From NCBI RefSeq assembly GCF_003014485.1, contig NZ_PYGA01000005.1, positions 62,001 to 126,000 of the forward strand: a stretch of DNA of 64,000 bases. Reading direction: 5' to 3'. Below are positions 57,291 through 64,000 of the stretch, in pieces. The stretch comes from Murinocardiopsis flavida (GTDB taxonomy: Bacteria; Actinomycetota; Actinomycetes; Streptosporangiales; Streptosporangiaceae). The notes under the pieces are model-generated. The model was given only the letters and a program-made list of their open reading frames with translations, was not told where the DNA came from and made no database searches. Position 1 is the first letter of the stretch, and every line of letters starts with the position of its first letter. The position numbers and the translations under genes were made by a program.

Positions 57291-57419
57291 TGACGCCGCC
57301 GCCCCACGGACGGTGACGATCTCGACCTCACGCGCCCCGCACCCGCACCGGCCGCGGAGCCAGCCGCCCTGGGCCGGTCGCGAACAGAGGACCGACGAAA
57401 GGCCGGGACATCGGCGATG

Positions 57420-58640
57420 TCATGAGCGGGACTCGACGCATTCGGCGATGCGGGCCACCGCCGTCGCGACGCCGTCCTCGGCGGTGACGTGGTCGGCCAG
57501 CGTGCGGGCTGTCGGCGCCAGCGCTGCCGCGTCCTCGATGGCGGCGGCCAGGCGGGGGGCGGTCAGGCGGCCCCGCAGCGGGGCCGGGGCGACGCCGAGG
57601 CGGTGCAGGCGGGCGGCCCAGAACGGCTGATCGCCGAGGAACGGGCGGACGACCTGGGGCACTCCCGCCCGCAGGGCGGCCGCAACCGTGCCGACCCCGC
57701 CGTGGTGCACGGCGACGGCGACGCGTGGCAGCAGCCAGTCGTGCGGGGCCTCCTTGATCACCAGGACGTCGTCGGCGACCGCGCCCGGCTGGAGCGCCCC
57801 CCATCCGGTGGCCAGCACGGCCCGGCGCCCGGCCAGCCGGACCCCTTCCAGCGCCGTGGCGGTCAGCGCCTCGGGGTCGCCGGTGGTCGAGCTGCCGAAG
57901 CCCACGTAGACGGGCGGTTCGCCCTCGTCCAGGAACCGGGCCAGCCGCTCGGGCGGGGTCCAGGTGTCGTCCGCGGGCATCGTCCAGAACCCGATCGGAT
58001 GTGCCGGGGCGGGCCAGTCCTCGGGCGGTGGCAGCAGGTGCGGGCTCCAGGCGTGCAGCACGCTGCCCGCCTTGACCAGCTCGGCCATCGGCAGGAAGCC
58101 GTCGTGCAGGCCGAGTGCCTCAGCCCGCCAGGTGCGGACCGTGCCCCGGTAGGGTGCCTCGATCGCGGCGGCGACGCGCCAGCTCGCCCGGTTGAACAGG
58201 GCCGGCAGCCGGGCCGGGAGAATGGGCGAGGGAAAGGCGGACGTCGGAATGTACAGGGGGATCAGCAGCCCGGCGATCGCCGGGACGCCGAGCTTCTCTG
58301 CGATGTAGGGCCCGCCGAGGGACTTGGGGTGGTACACCACGGCATCGGCCGGACGTGCGGCGAGCGCCGCCTGGTCATCGAGGAGGCGGCGGAGCATCGG
58401 CCGCACCGAGCGCGCCGCGGTGATGGCCGCGCGCGCACCCTGCCCCGCGACCGCGTCCTGCATCGCGAGCATCTCGTCGTTGAGCGGCGCGAACTCCACC
58501 CCGGACCCGGCCGCGAGCGGCGCGAACCGGCGCGGCGCCGCCAATACCGGTTGATGCCCGGCTGCCAGCAGCCCGCGCGCCAGGGCCAGGAACTGCTGGA
58601 CGTCTCCCCGGCTGCCCACGGTGATCAGCAACGGCCTCAT
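57420..58640 (-). CDS. GT1-family glycosyltransferase (macrolide/sterol type)
   Basis: The 406-residue GT-B enzyme starts MRPLLITVGSRGDVQQFLALARGL at ATG 58640. The acceptor domain has YHPKSLGGPYIAEKLGVPAI. The donor signature is VIKEAPHDWLLPRVAVAVHHGGVGTV and RPFLGDQPFWAARL. It is a paralogue of the 56007 enzyme with which it converges. The start overlaps the MarR stop codon, so it is the second gene of a MarR-GT operon. A role in inactivating a xenobiotic by glucosylation is likely. Confidence 0.93.
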   Translation of the reverse strand: MRPLLITVGSRGDVQQFLALARGLLAAGHQPVLAAPRRFAPLAAGSGVEFAPLNDEMLAMQDAVAGQGARAAITAARSVRPMLRRLLDDQAALAARPADAVVYHPKSLGGPYIAEKLGVPAIAGLLIPLYIPTSAFPSPILPARLPALFNRASWRVAAAIEAPYRGTVRTWRAEALGLHDGFLPMAELVKAGSVLHAWSPHLLPPPEDWPAPAHPIGFWTMPADDTWTPPERLARFLDEGEPPVYVGFGSSTTGDPEALTATALEGVRLAGRRAVLATGWGALQPGAVADDVLVIKEAPHDWLLPRVAVAVHHGGVGTVAAALRAGVPQVVRPFLGDQPFWAARLHRLGVAPAPLRGRLTAPRLAAAIEDAAALAPTARTLADHVTAEDGVATAVARIAECVESRS

Positions 58641-59089
58641 CGGGCGTCCTTGAGGTCGTCCCACTCGTCCAGCAGGCGGGGGAAGCGGTCCATCATGAAC
58701 GCGTACATATCCCGCATCAGCTCCAGCCGCCGGCGGCGCGCGGGGTCGTCGCCCACCGCGTCCAGGCCCTGCTCGGCAAGGGCCCGGAAGCCCTCGAACT
58801 CGGCCATCTTGGCGCGGAAGGCGCGGGCGAAGACGTCCTCGGCCAGGCGGTAGTGGTCGCGCCGTGCGCCGTGCACCCGGAACCGCTCGACCATGCCCGC
58901 CTGCTCCAGCTGCCGCAAAGCGATGCTCATACTGCTCTTGGCCACCGCCAGCGCCTCGGCCAGCTCGGGCGCGTCGGCGCTGCCGGACTCCGCGGTCAGG
59001 AGCCGGCCCATGACCCGCCCGGCCGTCCGGCTCAGTCCCAGCCGCGCGTAGAAGAGCCCGGCGTCCTCCACGAATCGATCAACACTCAT
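58637..59089 (-). CDS. MarR/GbsR-type transcriptional regulator
   Basis: The 150-residue winged-helix protein starts MSVDRFVEDAGLFYARLGLSR and has GRVMGRLLTAESGSADAPELAEALAVAKSSMSIALRQLEQAGMV (in pieces), with the recognition helix KSSMSIALRQLE. The frame is open 24 codons further upstream, but that extension would run through the operator. It overlaps the glycosyltransferase start by four bases. Its architecture resembles the MarR at 46509. Confidence 0.92.
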   Translation of the reverse strand: MSVDRFVEDAGLFYARLGLSRTAGRVMGRLLTAESGSADAPELAEALAVAKSSMSIALRQLEQAGMVERFRVHGARRDHYRLAEDVFARAFRAKMAEFEGFRALAEQGLDAVGDDPARRRRLELMRDMYAFMMDRFPRLLDEWDDLKDAR

Positions 59090-59101
59090 GCAGGCGAATG
59101 T

Positions 59102-59135
59102 ATCGGATTGTTCGGATAGATGCGAACGTTCCGAT
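59102..59135. promoter_or_regulatory. Palindromic operator of the MarR-glycosyltransferase operon
   Basis: ATCGGATTGTTCG (59102-59114) and CGAACGTTCCGAT (59123-59135) are complementary at 11 of 13 positions around an eight-base centre. The site starts 13 bases before the MarR start codon. Confidence 0.65.
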
Positions 59136-59241
59136 CTAACCGTGACCGGGGTCGGTGACATCGGGCACCAATGCGGTCGGCGCCGCCTCCGTCGGGCCGG
59201 TGACCGTTACAGTTGCCGCCACCAAGGCGGGAAGGGCGGCT

Positions 59242-59439
59242 GTGGACTTCGGGGTACTGGGCCCGCTGACCGTGCGGCGAATGGGCGTACCGCTGAACCT
59301 GGGCACGCCGAAAGGGCGGCGCGGTCTGGCCCTGGCTGCTCGGCGGCGCCGCGGTGAACGGCGCCTACCTGGCCCTGCTGCTGTGGGGGTTCGCCCGCCG
59401 AAACCGCTGAGGACGGCGGCGATGGTCCTCCAGCGGGAC
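59242..59439 (+). pseudogene. Remnant of an AfsR/SARP-type (BTAD) regulator N-terminus
   Basis: A GTG-started frame reads VDFGVLGPLTVRRMGVPLNLGTPKGRRGLA, almost the consensus N-terminus of SARP/AfsR regulators, and later VRPPKPLRTAAMVLQR, the equivalent of their GDRPPxxARTTLQ segment. The intervening LLLLRxxxxVxxDxLxxxLW helix region has been replaced by an arginine-rich frameshifted stretch. No BTAD or NB-ARC domain follows. This is a truncated, decayed gene. The surrounding 59090-59598 interval otherwise holds only the MarR operator. Confidence 0.6.
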
Positions 59440-59598
59440 CAGCGGGCGGAATCCGCCCCGCGCACCGGGGTCGGCGCCGCCGCCCCCGGTGCGCGCCTCC
59501 GGTGCGGGCGGTCCCGGCTCGGGCCGTCGGCCGGGCCGGCACCGGCCGTGCGGATCCGGCCCGGCCCGCGGCGTACGTGCGCGGCGGGGTGCCGCGCC

Positions 59599-60012
59599 TC
59601 AGCGGAAGACGTCGGCGGCCGAGCCGCCGGCGGCGGACCGGGAGCGCAGTTCGGCCGGGCCGAATACCGTCTGCTCGCCGAAGACCGCCACCTGGTGCCG
59701 GGCCGCGATGGCCGTGACGATCTCGACCGCGGGACCAGGGGGCCGCCTTCCGTCGACGGTCGAGACGCGCAGCTCGGTCTCCAACCCGGCGGGCCCGCCG
59801 AGCAGGTGGGTGATGCGCGCGGCGTCGTCGGGTTCGAGCAGCTCCTCGGTGTCGGCCGGACCGATCGTGATCCACACGTGCTGCGCGCCCCGGCTCAGCA
59901 CGGCGGAGGTCCACTGGTCCGGGTGCAGCTCCGCACCGATCCCGGCGAGCAGCCGGAGCAGCTCGTCCTCGGTGACCTCCGCCGGTGTGTACACGCCCAC
60001 GGTGAGACTCAT
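59599..60012 (-). CDS. Putative immunity protein of the adjacent polymorphic toxin
   Basis: The 137-residue cytoplasmic protein starts MSLTVGVYTPAEVTEDELLRLL, has alternating strands and helices (AQHVWITIGPADTEELL, AVEIVTAIAARHQVAVFGEQ) and no signal peptide or membrane helix. No family is recognised with certainty. It begins 37 bases after the stop of the 918-residue toxin gene on the same strand, the standard place for an immunity gene, and is small and acidic, as immunity proteins of nuclease toxins often are. The role is inferred from position. Confidence 0.65.
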   Translation of the reverse strand: MSLTVGVYTPAEVTEDELLRLLAGIGAELHPDQWTSAVLSRGAQHVWITIGPADTEELLEPDDAARITHLLGGPAGLETELRVSTVDGRRPPGPAVEIVTAIAARHQVAVFGEQTVFGPAELRSRSAAGGSAADVFR

Positions 60013-60049
60013 CGGTGTCCTGTACCTCCGTCCGTCGCTCGGGCGCCGG

Positions 60050-62806
60050 TCAGCCGGCGGCGTCCTTCAGATCCTCGGTCGTCTTCACGATCTCGTACTT
60101 GCCCTCGTAATCGGGGCCGAGCCGCGACTTGAGCAGCCGGATCGACTTGTCGCTCCAGTTCGGCGCGTAGACCACGACCTTCTTCCCCTCGGGGTTGAGA
60201 CCCTTGTCGTCGACCCGCTGCTTGATCTGGTCGTCCTTGGTCACCTTCTTGCCGTTGGCGACCTCGATGACCGCGTTGTCGGTCTCGACGTCGATCTCGC
60301 CGCGTTTTCCCCCGTTGCCGAACTTCTCGTTGAACTGCAACACATCGTCACCGAGGGCTTCAGCGGCCTCGATCTCCCGCTCGGCGTCCTTGACCTGCAA
60401 CTTGTTCTTGTCCGGAGCGTTCTCGACGTCGTTCTTGGCCTTGTCGAGCTTCTCCTTCGCCAGCCTCTGCTTCTGCTCCTTGGCGAACTTCTCGGCCGCG
60501 TCGGCCTCCTCCTTGTTCTTGTCGGTGGGGTCCTCTTTGGCCCGCTTGCGGGCCTCCCGAGCGTCGGAGGCGGCTTCGCGGGCCATGACGTCGGCGTCCT
60601 GGAACTTGCCCTCATCGACCTTCTGGTCGATCACCCTTTTGATACCGCCGCGTTCCTTGTCACCGGCGCAGTCGAGGTTGTGGACGAGCACGCCGCCCTC
60701 GCCGCCGACGACGAAGTAGGTGTGCAGCTCGCCGACCGTGAAGTTGTAGACGCGCTGGTCGGGCACGACCCGGGTGTCGACCGACCCGACGTCGGCCGGC
60801 TCGCCCGACGGGTCGCGCAGGACCATCCCGGTGCGCAGGTCGGACGCCGGCACCCAGGCATCGGCCGACTCGACCCAGAAGGGGTGGTTGTCGGTCGCGG
60901 TCAGGGTCTCGCCGTCGATCTCGATGTCGACGAGGACCTTCTCGCCCTCTCCGCGGATGAGCCGGGTGACGGGCCGGAGGCCCTGCTCACCGGTCGTCGG
61001 CGCGGAGGCGAGGACCTGGTCGCCGACCTCGATGTCCTCGATGGGGAGCGACCGGCCGTCGCCCGTGAGGACACGCGTGCCCGCCGTGAAGCTGTTGCCG
61101 GTGTCGCAGTTGTCCTCGTCCTTGTTGTCGTCCTCGTCCTTGTCGTCCTCGTCCTTGTTGTCGTCCTTCTTGTCCTTGTTGTCCCGGTAGTCCTGCAACG
61201 CCTTGTCGGCGTCGTTGGCGGCCTCGATCATCGAGGGCTCGGGCGGGGGCGGCGGGGGCGGCGGCGCCCCGAAGAGCCCGCCCCCCTCACCGGGCGGACG
61301 CGCCTGGTACAGGCACTCCTTGAAGGACAGGTCGTGCGGCTTGTCGAACGCGCACTTCTCGACGTTGCCCTTGCCGAACTCCTCATTCGCGGCGTCGAAC
61401 TCCGGCGAGTCCTTGACGAACTTCTCCTCGTCGGGGTACTCGTCGTAGACGTCCTTCTCGTCGGACTTGTCGTCGTTGTCGTCGTTGTCGCGGTCCTTGC
61501 GGTGGTCCTCCATCGCGTCGGCGGCGTCGTCGATGGCCTCGACCAGGTCGATCGACTTGGGCGGCGGCGGGCCCTCACCGAGGAAGAAGTCGAACACCTC
61601 GGTGATGAAGTCCTTGTCCGGCGGCGGGACGCTCTCGGTGATGCACTTCCGGAAGTCGGCCACACCGGCGCACTTCTTGATGTCCTCGGTGTCGAGGTAG
61701 TCCTCGAGTTCGTCGAACTCCTCGGACTCCTCGATCAGCTTCTCTTCGTCCTTCTTCTTCTCGTCGTCGGACTTGTCGTCATCCTTGTTGTCGTCGTCAT
61801 CCTTGTTGTCGTCGTCGTCCTTCTTGTCGTCGTCGTGGAAGTCGTCGTCCGTGACGTCCTCGGGCTTGAGTTCCTCGGGGTCGTCCTTGCCCGGCTCGTT
61901 CTCGGGGAGGCCGTCGGGGTTGTCCTCGTCGCCGTCGGGGGTGCCGTTGTCGTTGCGGTCCTCCTGCCCGTCGGGCGTTCCGTCGTCGTCGAGGTCTTCT
62001 TCGCCGTCGGGCTTGTTGTTGCCGTTGCGGTCCTCCTGCCCGTCGGAAGTGCCGTTGCCGTCGTCCTTCTCCTCGGGCAGGCCGCCGCGATCCTGCTCGC
62101 CGTCGGGGGTCCCGTCGTCGTCGCGGTCCTCCTCCCCGTCGATGACGTCGTTGCCGTTGCGGTCCTCGTCGCCGTCGGGGATGCCGTTGCCGTTGCGGTC
62201 CTGCTCGCCGTCCCGCTTCCCGTCGCCGCCCTCGTCCTGCGGGTCGTCCTGCTCGTCGGGCAGGCCCTCGTGCTCGTCCTGGTCGCCGTCTGGTGTGCCG
62301 TCCCGGTCGCGGTCCTCTTCGCCGTCGGGGATGCCGTTGCCGTTGCGATCCTCGTCGCCGTCGGAATCGCCGTTGCCGTTGCGGTCCTCGTCGCCGTCGG
62401 GGGTGCCGTTGCCGCCGTCGTCGTCGTGGGGCAGGCCGTCCTTCTCGTTCTGCTCGCCGTCGGGGGTGCCGTCGTCGTCGCGGTCTTCCTCGCCGTCGGG
62501 GATGTCGTTGCCGTTGCGGTCCTCTTCGCCGTCGGCGATGCCGTTGCCGTTGCGGTCTTCCTCGCCGTCGGGGGTGTCGGCCGGGTCGGGCCGCTCGTCC
62601 TCGTCGCCGCCGGGGCCTCCTCCGCCGGAACCGGGGCCGTCGGAGGACTCGCAGTCGTCGTTGCCCATGAGCGTGCACACGGCCGACGCGACGGATCCGC
62701 TGATCTTGGCGGGCAGGTTCGAGACGAGCAGCGCCGCAAGGATCGCGGCTGCCAGCGCCAGGACCGCTGCGTACTCGATCAGGCCGGCACCTTGGTCACG
62801 ACGCAC
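60050..62806 (-). CDS. Polymorphic toxin: prepilin-like leader, calcium-type repeats, Hint domain, REase-like C-terminus
   Basis: The 918-residue protein starts at GTG 62806 (GGGAG six bases upstream). Residues 1-30 read MRRDQGAGLIEYAAVLALAA, matching a type IVb prepilin leader: Gly cleavage site, Glu at +5, Tyr at +6, hydrophobic helix. Residues ~75-305 are some fifteen DRNGNGIPDGEE-type repeats like thrombospondin-3 calcium motifs. An acidic linker and a duplicated ~90-residue cysteine-pair module follow (to ~565). Residues ~567-710 form a Hint/pretoxin domain (CDTGNSFTAGTRVLTGDG, TDNHPFWV, ending VLVHN). The C-terminal ~208 residues carry GEIDVETDNAVIEVANGK, a PD-(D/E)xK-like nuclease core. 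An exported contact-dependent nuclease toxin released by Hint autocleavage is the likely role. Confidence 0.85.
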   Translation of the reverse strand: MRRDQGAGLIEYAAVLALAAAILAALLVSNLPAKISGSVASAVCTLMGNDDCESSDGPGSGGGGPGGDEDERPDPADTPDGEEDRNGNGIADGEEDRNGNDIPDGEEDRDDDGTPDGEQNEKDGLPHDDDGGNGTPDGDEDRNGNGDSDGDEDRNGNGIPDGEEDRDRDGTPDGDQDEHEGLPDEQDDPQDEGGDGKRDGEQDRNGNGIPDGDEDRNGNDVIDGEEDRDDDGTPDGEQDRGGLPEEKDDGNGTSDGQEDRNGNNKPDGEEDLDDDGTPDGQEDRNDNGTPDGDEDNPDGLPENEPGKDDPEELKPEDVTDDDFHDDDKKDDDDNKDDDDNKDDDKSDDEKKKDEEKLIEESEEFDELEDYLDTEDIKKCAGVADFRKCITESVPPPDKDFITEVFDFFLGEGPPPPKSIDLVEAIDDAADAMEDHRKDRDNDDNDDKSDEKDVYDEYPDEEKFVKDSPEFDAANEEFGKGNVEKCAFDKPHDLSFKECLYQARPPGEGGGLFGAPPPPPPPPEPSMIEAANDADKALQDYRDNKDKKDDNKDEDDKDEDDNKDEDNCDTGNSFTAGTRVLTGDGRSLPIEDIEVGDQVLASAPTTGEQGLRPVTRLIRGEGEKVLVDIEIDGETLTATDNHPFWVESADAWVPASDLRTGMVLRDPSGEPADVGSVDTRVVPDQRVYNFTVGELHTYFVVGGEGGVLVHNLDCAGDKERGGIKRVIDQKVDEGKFQDADVMAREAASDAREARKRAKEDPTDKNKEEADAAEKFAKEQKQRLAKEKLDKAKNDVENAPDKNKLQVKDAEREIEAAEALGDDVLQFNEKFGNGGKRGEIDVETDNAVIEVANGKKVTKDDQIKQRVDDKGLNPEGKKVVVYAPNWSDKSIRLLKSRLGPDYEGKYEIVKTTEDLKDAAG
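61892..62584 (-). repeat. Coding array of calcium-type DxNxNG repeats
   Basis: About fifteen units of 12 residues (36 bp), e.g. DRNGNGIPDGEE and DRDDDGTPDGEQ. They are grouped into higher-order blocks that end in a GLP tripeptide (four GLP positions). The regular Asp/Asn spacing fits a calcium-binding stalk. Confidence 0.85.
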
Positions 62807-63108
62807 TACGAACTCCCGTTACCGCTGAAGAATTTGCACCAGAATCTACTACGGAATCAATGCCGTCCGTCCAGGCGGACAATCTCCCCGGGCATTCTCC
62901 GGCGCGGAGCGCACCGGCGCGCACGAATTCGTCGCAGGGAGGACCCTGATATCCGCCTCGGAAACCATGCCGCAACGGCATGGAATGTGGTTATGGATTT
63001 GGCATGCAACAAAATAAACCACACGGGTTCTTCGGCATCTTGGGCGCGCGGCACCGGGACTCGGACGGGCGGCGCGCCGGGCCCGTACCGTTGCGGACGG
63101 CGGGACGT
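62807..63108. other. Intergenic region between the toxin and the DoxX gene
   Basis: No gene is supported. It should hold the toxin promoter; an AT-richer patch (62820-62865) precedes the toxin start. The inverted repeat at 62965-62983 and an AT-rich stretch 62984-63020 are the only other visible elements. Confidence 0.45.
62965..62983 (-). terminator. Hairpin downstream of the DoxX gene
   Basis: CCATGCCG and CGGCATGG form a perfect 8-bp stem with a CAA loop, followed on the minus strand by TTTCC. It lies 125 bases beyond the DoxX stop. Either a terminator or a small palindromic site. Confidence 0.4.
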
Positions 63109-63540
63109 TCAGCCGCGCATGTCCGCGCTGTCGGCGCTCGTTCCGCGCCGGCCGGACAGGTGGCGCGCCGCGGTGAACCGCCCGCCGTTGAACCCGAATC
63201 CCAGGCAGGAGAAGACCATGACCAGGATGTAGTGCGGCGGAACGTAGACCTGCGCGTAGGCGGCACCCGGGCCGTCAGCGGGGATCAGCGCGACGAGGGA
63301 GAGCACGGCGAGCACGACTCCGACGACGGGCAGAGCGAAGCCCGCCGCGAAGCACAGGCCGCCGACGATGCCCGCCGCGGCAGCGATCCACAGCACCAAT
63401 CCGGGAAACGGCACCCCCATGCCCGCGAAACTGCGTTCAGCGAGCCACGTGTCTTCCAGCAGCGACGTTCCATAGGCCAAGAACGTGACCCCGATCACGA
63501 TACGTGCCGCCAAGAGAGATGCATCGGGCAGGCGCTTCAT
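63109..63540 (-). CDS. DoxX-family small membrane protein
   Basis: The 143-residue protein starts MKRLPDASLLAARIVIGVTFLAYG at ATG 63540 (AAGGGA five bases upstream; the longer open frame before it lacks homology). It has four hydrophobic helices in the DoxX/SURF4 pattern: LLAARIVIGVTFLAYGTSLL, then FPGLVLWIAAAAGIVGGLCFAAGFALP, a third helix and HYILVMVFSCLGFGFNGG. Roles of DoxX proteins vary (thiosulfate oxidation partners, redox stress in mycobacteria); none is indicated here. Confidence 0.8.
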   Translation of the reverse strand: MKRLPDASLLAARIVIGVTFLAYGTSLLEDTWLAERSFAGMGVPFPGLVLWIAAAAGIVGGLCFAAGFALPVVGVVLAVLSLVALIPADGPGAAYAQVYVPPHYILVMVFSCLGFGFNGGRFTAARHLSGRRGTSADSADMRG

Positions 63541-63885
63541 CGATTTCCCTTTTCCGCCGATCGCGTCATTCCGCCGAAGCGGAGCAGTGCTCTGAGACTG
63601 GGGAACTATACACGCCGAAAACGTACGCCAAAGGTAAGCCGCGGATAAGTCCGGTGAACGCGAGGGCCGCCGATCCGCTCCGGATGCGCGGGCGCGGGGA
63701 GGAATCCGGGGTTCAGGTCTCGCGGCAGATCCCGGTTCACCGGCCGGACAGGCCGCATGCGGCCGGCACGCTGCCGCCCGCCGACCCGGTGCCGCCCCGC
63801 AGATGGCGCACGGCGGCCGCGGCAACGAAGGCGGCCGCGTCGGGCGGGCCGCCCGGCGGCCGCCGCCCCGGGGTCCCGCCGTCCC
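63541..63885. other. Intergenic region upstream of the DoxX gene, no gene seen
   Basis: 345 bases without a supported reading frame. The AT-richer patch around 63595-63660 probably includes the DoxX promoter; the rest is very GC-rich, without repeats of note. Confidence 0.4.
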
Positions 63886-64000
63886 TCAGCCGCGCTTCGC
63901 GACGACGGCGTCCAGGAGCCGCTCCCGGTCCTCTGCCGTCGCCGGACGGGCGTGCCGCACGAGCTCCTCGACGACTCGGGGGGAGGTCTGCTCGTCCTCC
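63886..64000 (-). CDS. C-terminal fragment of an unidentified protein
   Basis: The last 37 codons of a minus-strand frame end in TGA at 63886-63888. The peptide includes VVEELVRHARPATAEDRERL and ends DAVVAKRG, a charged helical tail with strong third-position GC. The gene begins outside the window, so no function can be given. Confidence 0.5.
   Translation of the reverse strand, partial: EDEQTSPRVVEELVRHARPATAEDRERLLDAVVAKRG

Noticed and set aside
54767-58640. Two glycosyltransferases as part of a secondary-metabolite gene cluster
   Set aside because: No polyketide, peptide or terpene synthase or sugar-nucleotide genes are near. Each transferase is coupled to its own regulator, which fits detoxification better.
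59489-63232. Open frame of about 1250 codons on the plus strand across the toxin gene
   Set aside because: It is the mirror of the minus-strand repeats: long Val/Leu runs arise from reading acidic codons backwards. It lacks a ribosome binding site and family similarity, while the minus-strand frame has recognisable domains.

Overview
This 64 kb window is chromosomal DNA of a very GC-rich filamentous-type actinobacterium. Evidence: near-saturating G/C at third codon positions, many GTG starts, frequent ATGA/GTGA stop-start overlaps, and gene neighbourhoods typical of the group (rsmI next to pmt, galU-glp-moaC-moaB, a Streptomyces-like xylose isomerase). A member of the Nocardiopsis/Streptomonospora relatives is plausible, but that is inference. 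No phage, insertion sequence, CRISPR array or rRNA operon was seen.

Layout. 1-11.4 kb is housekeeping: the end of a class III CoA-transferase, tatD, metG, a small exported protein, a secD-secF fusion, rsmI, pmt, a cold-shock gene with a long repeated leader, a voltage-gated sodium-channel-type protein and tatB. 11.4-17.7 kb is a sugar locus (TIM-barrel isomerase, xylA, a Gfo/Idh/MocA oxidoreductase, a divergent ROK regulator) and an MHS-type transporter. 17.9-18.2 kb holds a small exported peptide made of four 12-residue FSWWN repeats. 18.7-24.2 kb is tRNA-Ala plus the conserved galU-glp-moaC-moaB-GNAT-glpR division/molybdopterin-like locus. 24.3-28.4 kb carries 5-FCL, fmdB, a SAF-domain protein, mscL, an M15 carboxypeptidase and tRNA-Arg.

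28.5-43.3 kb is an accessory catabolic region: an NmrA pseudogene, then deoR and pdxA divergent from a tightly coupled operon of a peptide/sugar-type ABC importer, aldo/keto reductase, HpcH/HpaI aldolase, sialidase-fold protein, 2-hydroxyacid dehydrogenase, an enolase-superfamily dehydratase and an atypical Nramp-family transporter. Three related palindromes lie in the divergent promoter region. Together they suggest uptake and breakdown of an acidic sugar whose identity cannot be read from sequence.

43.3-59.1 kb is a run of six small cassettes. Each has its own TetR or MarR regulator and a recognisable palindrome upstream, and each drives a drug-handling function: two ABC exporters, a flavin monooxygenase, a rifampin-phosphotransferase-like enzyme and two macrolide-type glycosyltransferases. 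It reads as a xenobiotic resistance island.

59.2-62.8 kb ends with a BTAD-regulator remnant, a putative immunity gene and a 918-residue polymorphic toxin. The toxin joins a type IVb prepilin-like leader, DxNxNG calcium-type repeats, a duplicated cysteine module, a Hint self-processing domain and a restriction-endonuclease-like C-terminus. This toxin system and the FSWWN repeat peptide are the two most novel-looking items in the window.
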